DNA from: JACKGS01 sp964448015
GTDB lineage: Bacteria; Patescibacteriota; Saccharimonadia; Saccharimonadales; UBA7683
Length of the DNA: 9,609 bases
Direction: 5' to 3'
Assembly (NCBI GenBank): GCA_964448015.1
Contig: CAYUUV010000035.1
Span: 1 to 9,609 of the forward strand
Part shown: positions 6,288 to 9,609 of the stretch, one piece after another
Layout: each line of letters starts with the position of its first letter
Position numbering within the stretch: the first letter of the stretch is position 1
Notes under the pieces: model-generated
Database searches by the model: none
What the model was told of the DNA's origin: nothing
Seen by the model: the letters and a program-made list of their open reading frames with translations, nothing else
Program-made: the position numbers and the translations under genes

Positions 6288-6889
6288 AAATAGGAATTTA
6301 CGCGGGAACATTTGACCCGATCCATGACGGGCATATTCATTTTGCAATCAACGCTGTTAAAAACACTGAGCTTGATAAAGTGGTGATTGTTGCAGAAAAA
6401 AATCCGTATCGTAAAAAACCTCACGCCAGTTGGGATCACCGGCAAGCTATGATTGAACATGCTACCGAAAATATAGTAGAAGCCGAGCATGATTATGAAT
6501 TTGCCAATAAGCTGGCGCATAGCTACACAATGCAAAATATGCTGCAAGTGGCAAAGAGTCACTATGGTGCTGAGCACGAGTTCTGGTTCTTGGTTGGTTC
6601 AGATATTTTTGAACACATAAAGCGCTGGCAAAATATTGCCAAGCAGCATGAATACGGCGGCTTTGTCGTGTCTTTACGCGATGACCATACCCAGCAATGG
6701 CTTGATGAGCGTGTCCAGCACCTGAAAGATCTCAATTTTGTACCACATATTGTTATGGTAGAAAACCAATATCCGCACATCAGTTCTCGTTACATTCGCG
6801 AACAAGTTGCTGCACATAGCCCTGCTGAGAACCTTTCTTCGGAGGTTCAAGCGTACATTACCACCCATCACCTCTACACGACGGCGTAG
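6284..6889 (+). CDS. nadD: Nicotinate (mono)nucleotide adenylyltransferase
   Basis: This 201-residue cytoplasmic enzyme joins ATP and nicotinate mononucleotide to form deamido-NAD, the penultimate step of NAD synthesis. The nucleotidyltransferase fold is clear: the N-terminal GIYAGTFDPIHDGHIHFA holds the HxGH motif (His14-Asp-Gly-His17). The middle has the SDIFEHIKRW substrate-loop region (LVGSDIFEHIKRWQNI), and the C-terminus has ISSRYIR (residues 166-172), the ATP-binding ISSTxIR-type motif. The length is normal for NadD. The start codon overlaps the stop of the preceding gene (ATGA), so it relies on translational coupling and would share the leader's control. Absence of other NAD genes nearby is unremarkable. 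NadD versus another member of the same family (for example NMNAT-type) cannot be fully separated by eye, but NadD fits best. Confidence 0.88.
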   Translation: MKIGIYAGTFDPIHDGHIHFAINAVKNTELDKVVIVAEKNPYRKKPHASWDHRQAMIEHATENIVEAEHDYEFANKLAHSYTMQNMLQVAKSHYGAEHEFWFLVGSDIFEHIKRWQNIAKQHEYGGFVVSLRDDHTQQWLDERVQHLKDLNFVPHIVMVENQYPHISSRYIREQVAAHSPAENLSSEVQAYITTHHLYTTA

Positions 6890-7192
6890 GCCCTTCTTTT
6901 CTTACAGTATAAGCAACATTTGTACCTGTGTTTTAGTTCCAAGTAAACCTATCATCCCCCGATCGGAGTCGAGGGCGGGCTTTGAGTTTGCTGAAAGATC
7001 TGAATCGCAGAGCTATCAGATCTCTTCATCCTTCGTAGTCTTGCTACGGAGAACGGGCGATTTCACTCGAGATGGTAGAAAACGTGCAGGTAGGTTGACT
7101 ACTTGTATGATTTACTTCCAGATGTGGTATACTATTAACCATAACCACAACAATTCCTTGCACCGCAAAATCAAACACAAGGAGCAGTCGAA
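6890..7192. other. Structured intergenic region without a recognised gene
   Basis: This stretch contains two good inverted repeats: AGATCTGA-N12-TCAGATCT (6996-7003 with 7016-7023) and CTTCGTAG-tcttg-CTACGGAG (about 7031-7051, one G-T pair). A short TCGAG (6968-6972) / CTCGA (7067-7071) pairing could enclose both, giving a junction-like RNA. Neither hairpin is followed by a clear T-run. The + strand reads open across the region in one frame, but that frame begins inside nadD and has no start signal, so it is not called as a gene. Confidence 0.4.
7103..7133 (+). promoter_or_regulatory. Extended -10 promoter for the NHL surface protein
   Basis: TGgTATACT (7125-7133) is an extended -10 element. 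A weak -35-like TTGTAT (7103-7108) stands 19 bp upstream. The start codon follows about 60 bp downstream, giving a short leader. Confidence 0.5.
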
Positions 7193-9499
7193 GTGAGAAT
7201 CATCAGGAGGAGAAAAGCAACCGTTGGCCGATTGTACACCAGCAAAAGGCCGGTCTATTTTACGATACACGCACACTGGGCTCGTCGTCATAAAATAGCA
7301 GTCTTCACGGCCGCCGCCGCCCACGCCACAGCAGTTATTGCCATGGTGATCGCCAGCCTGATTCCCGCCATTAACAATCATGTATATGCCCTCACTTTGG
7401 TTACAACAGGTAATTCCTCAGTAGACGTAGACAGTAGTACTATAATTTACAACGGCTCGATAGATAGTGATGAAACAATACAACAACGAGGTGTTGAGCT
7501 GAAAGCTTCAGGAAACACCACAGACATTGTTGTCGATGATAATCTTAGCGAGTACTCCACACTAGAACAGTGGGGGCAGTATGGTAGTGGAAATGGTCAG
7601 TTTGGTGGCGAGTGGAACTTTTCATCAGGTATCGATATAGATTCAAGTGGTTATATCTATGTAGCGGATACCGGCAATCACCGTATCCAGAAGTTCAGTC
7701 CTGACGGTACATTTATTACTAAATGGGGTACTCAGGGTTCATCGAATGGCCAACTTAGCTTCCCGAGTGGTATCGATATAGATTCAAGTGGTTATATCTA
7801 TGTAGCGGATACCGGCAATCACCGTATCCAGAAGTTCAGTCCTGACGGTACATTTATTACTAAATGGGGTACTCAGGGTTCATCGAATGGCCAACTTAAC
7901 AAGCCATACGGCGTAGCTATAGATTCTGAAGATAATATATATATAACCGAATTTGACAATCATAGAGTTCAAAAGTTTGATAACGCAGGAAACTATATTT
8001 TGAAATGGGGTACTCAGGGTTCATCGAATGGCCAACTACACAGTCCTCAGGGTATTGCTGTTGATTCAGAAGACAATATCTATACTTTAGAATGGAATAA
8101 CTCTCGAATACAAAAGTTTGATAGCGTTGGTAACTTTCTATCATTATGGTCAAGCAATGGTAGTGACTACGGAGCTTTTGATTGGCCTTTAGATATTGTT
8201 TTAGATCCCAATGATGACATTTATATTGCCGACATGTATACCAATCATCGTGTTCAGAAGCTAAGGCCGAACGGCATTGTAAGTGGTGGCTTTAGTGTAA
8301 CTGGTGCAGCGGAGCATATACTACAAGCTTATTGTGGCCAAACGCTACAGTATAGAGCCTATGCAACCATCAATAATCAAAAAATATACGGAGAGTATGA
8401 GCCACTGCAGTTACCTGGATGCCCGCCAGAGCTACTACCGCCAGATTTGAGGCTTGATATCACCTTGAATGAACCTGGTCTCGTACAAGGTCAACAAGCT
8501 AGCTACATCTTTACGGTGGCAAATGTAGCCGGTGGTGTATACGATGCTGGCGGTACCCAGGTGTTGATAGTTGCCCCCGACGGCATAGAGCTTGCTAACC
8601 CAGTGTATAGCGAAGACTATGGTGGGAATGTCTATACTGATGAGGCAACATACGAGTGTTATGATACTACTGCTGATTTTGAAACCTATCCTTCGTTTGC
8701 ATATCATCTTGGCATAGCATATAGCTGTACATTTATGACGGAGGAGCTTGCAGTGGGTCAGTCTCAAGGACTTACCTTGCCATTTAATGTCGACGTTCTG
8801 GTGAATGAGCAAACACTCATGCGAGCATTAGTTATGGGTGTGGGTGGCGAAGTAGACATCGAACAGCTTTATCAGGCGATTGAAGGTTCGGCAGATATCT
8901 TTGATCTAGAAATTAATAATATCGCTACTTACGCTGGGACGCAGCCGGGGAGTACGATTGATCAGGGTGGGGAAGGTGCCAACCAGGCGATTCTTGCGAA
9001 TGCTACGAATGGGGCTAGCGTGAGTTTGACAACTCCTTCTGGGACGGAGCTGACGTGTTCTAGTCCGCTGCAAGAATCAAGCCAGTCTGCGCAAGATGCT
9101 CAGTATAGCTACCCGCTTGGTCTTGTTGATTTTTGCTTTACTACTGAAAATGCAGACAACCAAATCAGCCTGACTTTTGTTACTCAGCTGAAGCCCGATG
9201 AGGTCAAAGCTCGAAAATACAACTCTACAACCAACACCTATTTTGATATTCAAGGCGCCACTATCACTCAAACCACCTATCAAGGCCAGCCAGCTTTGCA
9301 GCTAACTTATACTATTACCGACAATGGCATGTTAGATCTTGATCCAGTCACCGGACAGATTAAAGACCCTGTTGGTCTTGCAGTCCGTGAAGGTAGTAGT
9401 GCGCTGGCTCGGACGGGTCAGAGCAGAGGCTTATTTGTAGTGGTGGCCGTGGTTGGCATACTGGGTGCTGGATTGTATCTGAAACGGCGCTACCTGTAG
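7193..9499 (+). CDS. NHL-repeat surface protein with choice-of-anchor U-like domain and LARTG tail
   Basis: This 768-residue exported protein starts at GTG 7193 with AAGGAG (7179-7184) eight bases upstream. An unusually long basic N-terminus (RRRK ... RRHK) precedes a hydrophobic signal segment (about 36-59), with likely cleavage after VYA66. Five NHL-type blades follow (about 127-361), each with the pattern GIDIDSSGYIYVADTGNHRIQKF. An Ig/DUF11-like region (about 418-480) and further beta-rich segments come next. A choice-of-anchor U-like domain lies at about 640-730 (ITDNGMLDLDP then IKDPVGLA). The C-terminus is LARTG (738-742), a transmembrane helix (about 747-763) and KRRYL, a sortase-type sorting signal with Ala in place of Pro. 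NHL propellers bind proteins or carbohydrates, so adhesion is plausible but unproven. No sortase is in the window. Two of the blades are identical at the DNA level. Confidence 0.85.
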   Translation: MRIIRRRKATVGRLYTSKRPVYFTIHAHWARRHKIAVFTAAAAHATAVIAMVIASLIPAINNHVYALTLVTTGNSSVDVDSSTIIYNGSIDSDETIQQRGVELKASGNTTDIVVDDNLSEYSTLEQWGQYGSGNGQFGGEWNFSSGIDIDSSGYIYVADTGNHRIQKFSPDGTFITKWGTQGSSNGQLSFPSGIDIDSSGYIYVADTGNHRIQKFSPDGTFITKWGTQGSSNGQLNKPYGVAIDSEDNIYITEFDNHRVQKFDNAGNYILKWGTQGSSNGQLHSPQGIAVDSEDNIYTLEWNNSRIQKFDSVGNFLSLWSSNGSDYGAFDWPLDIVLDPNDDIYIADMYTNHRVQKLRPNGIVSGGFSVTGAAEHILQAYCGQTLQYRAYATINNQKIYGEYEPLQLPGCPPELLPPDLRLDITLNEPGLVQGQQASYIFTVANVAGGVYDAGGTQVLIVAPDGIELANPVYSEDYGGNVYTDEATYECYDTTADFETYPSFAYHLGIAYSCTFMTEELAVGQSQGLTLPFNVDVLVNEQTLMRALVMGVGGEVDIEQLYQAIEGSADIFDLEINNIATYAGTQPGSTIDQGGEGANQAILANATNGASVSLTTPSGTELTCSSPLQESSQSAQDAQYSYPLGLVDFCFTTENADNQISLTFVTQLKPDEVKARKYNSTTNTYFDIQGATITQTTYQGQPALQLTYTITDNGMLDLDPVTGQIKDPVGLAVREGSSALARTGQSRGLFVVVAVVGILGAGLYLKRRYL
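7628..7757 (+). repeat. NHL blade repeat, copy 1 (130 bp, identical to copy 2)
   Basis: These 130 bases are identical to 7769-7898, offset by 141 bp (47 codons, one blade). Identity at synonymous sites shows a recent tandem duplication or gene conversion. The phase keeps the reading frame. Confidence 0.95.
7769..7898 (+). repeat. NHL blade repeat, copy 2 (130 bp, identical to copy 1)
   Basis: This is the second copy of the 141-bp period unit. It is followed by a diverged third unit that still retains an identical block at its end. Confidence 0.95.
8003..8037 (+). repeat. NHL blade repeat, partial copy 3 (35 bp identical)
   Basis: The inter-blade segment encoding KWGTQGSSNGQL is identical over 35 bases to the ends of copies 1 and 2, while the remainder of this blade has diverged. 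This suggests repeated conversion or unequal exchange between blades. Confidence 0.9.
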
Positions 9500-9526
9500 C
9501 GTAGGTACACTAGGGGTAGCGTATCG

Positions 9527-9553
9527 ACACCGTGCTGGTGTACTGCTGTTTTT
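9527..9553 (+). terminator. Weak candidate terminator after the NHL gene
   Basis: ACACC-gtgct-GGTGT (9527-9541) is a 5-bp hairpin followed after seven bases by TTTTT (9549-9553). The gap between stem and T-run makes it a weak terminator. Flanking GTACAC/GTGTAC could form an alternative, larger stem. Confidence 0.35.
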
Positions 9554-9560
9554 ATGCTTA

Positions 9561-9569
9561 TGCTATACT
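9561..9569 (+). promoter_or_regulatory. Extended -10 promoter pointing out of the window
   Basis: TGcTATACT (9561-9569) is an extended -10 element downstream of the NHL gene. It is followed by a small GGGTG/CACCC hairpin (about 9575-9589). The gene it would drive begins beyond the right edge. Confidence 0.4.
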
Positions 9570-9609
9570 AGCAGGGTGTTCGCCACCCAAACATACGCAC
9601 TGCTCATTA

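Noticed and set aside
4761..6889. Recoding of TGA as glycine, as in some CPR groups
   Set aside because: TGA closes the 508-residue gene exactly at the nadD overlap and no in-frame TGA occurs inside the other real genes.
6807..7196. Open + strand frame running from nadD into the intergenic region
   Set aside because: It begins inside nadD in another frame, has no ribosome binding site, its translation looks non-coding (Arg/Ser-rich, low complexity), and the region has strong inverted repeats.
7628..8037. Repeat array resembling a CRISPR or insertion element
   Set aside because: The repeats are in-frame coding units of an NHL propeller with a 141-bp period; there are no spacers, terminal inverted repeats or transposase.
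9570..9600. Possible tRNA T-arm (GGGTGTTCGCCACCC)
   Set aside because: The loop does not match the TTCRANYC consensus and no acceptor or anticodon arm pairs with it.

Overview
The window looks like chromosomal DNA from a member of the Patescibacteria (CPR), most likely Saccharibacteria (TM7) or a close relative. This is inferred from the mix of genes and not from a marker gene. The mix includes Gram-positive style surface proteins with sortase-like or membrane tails, a LysM-CHAP wall hydrolase, WxL-type surface modules, a minimal nadD and a large unrecognised cytoplasmic protein. The standard genetic code fits: TGA, TAA and TAG all act as stops. I see no rRNA, tRNA, CRISPR array, transposase or phage gene.

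Layout. (1) 2-1512: the 3' end of a secreted protein with a WxL-like C-terminus, then a membrane-anchored DUF916-like (WxL-interacting) protein, both on +. (2) 1541-2384: a small YdeI/OmpD-associated protein on - and a VOC/PhnB-like protein on +, divergently arranged. (3) 2443-3261: a secreted LysM-CHAP peptidoglycan hydrolase on -. (4) 3561-4395: a low-affinity iron permease family protein on +, convergent with a single-pass membrane protein of unknown function on -. (5) 4481-6889: a promoter, a cobalamin-riboswitch-like leader, a hairpin that covers the Shine-Dalgarno, an unrecognised 508-residue zinc-ribbon protein, and nadD joined to it by an ATGA overlap. (6) 6890-7192: a structured non-coding stretch. 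(7) 7193-9499: a surface protein with an NHL propeller, a choice-of-anchor U-like domain and an LARTG tail, followed by a weak terminator and an outward-facing promoter.

How the parts may work together. Regions 1, 3 and 7 concern the cell surface: wall binding, wall cleavage and displayed adhesin-like proteins, as expected for an episymbiotic lifestyle. The most notable unit is region 5. There an RNA with the conserved cobalamin-riboswitch core (GCACTGTGCCGCAACGGT and a B12-box-like AAGTCCGATACAT, closed by a perfect 8-bp helix) sits between a good sigma70-type promoter and an uncharacterised gene translationally coupled to NAD biosynthesis. If confirmed, this would be B12-responsive control of an unknown protein plus nadD. 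The riboswitch identity rests on motif and pairing inspection only; no covariance-model search was run.
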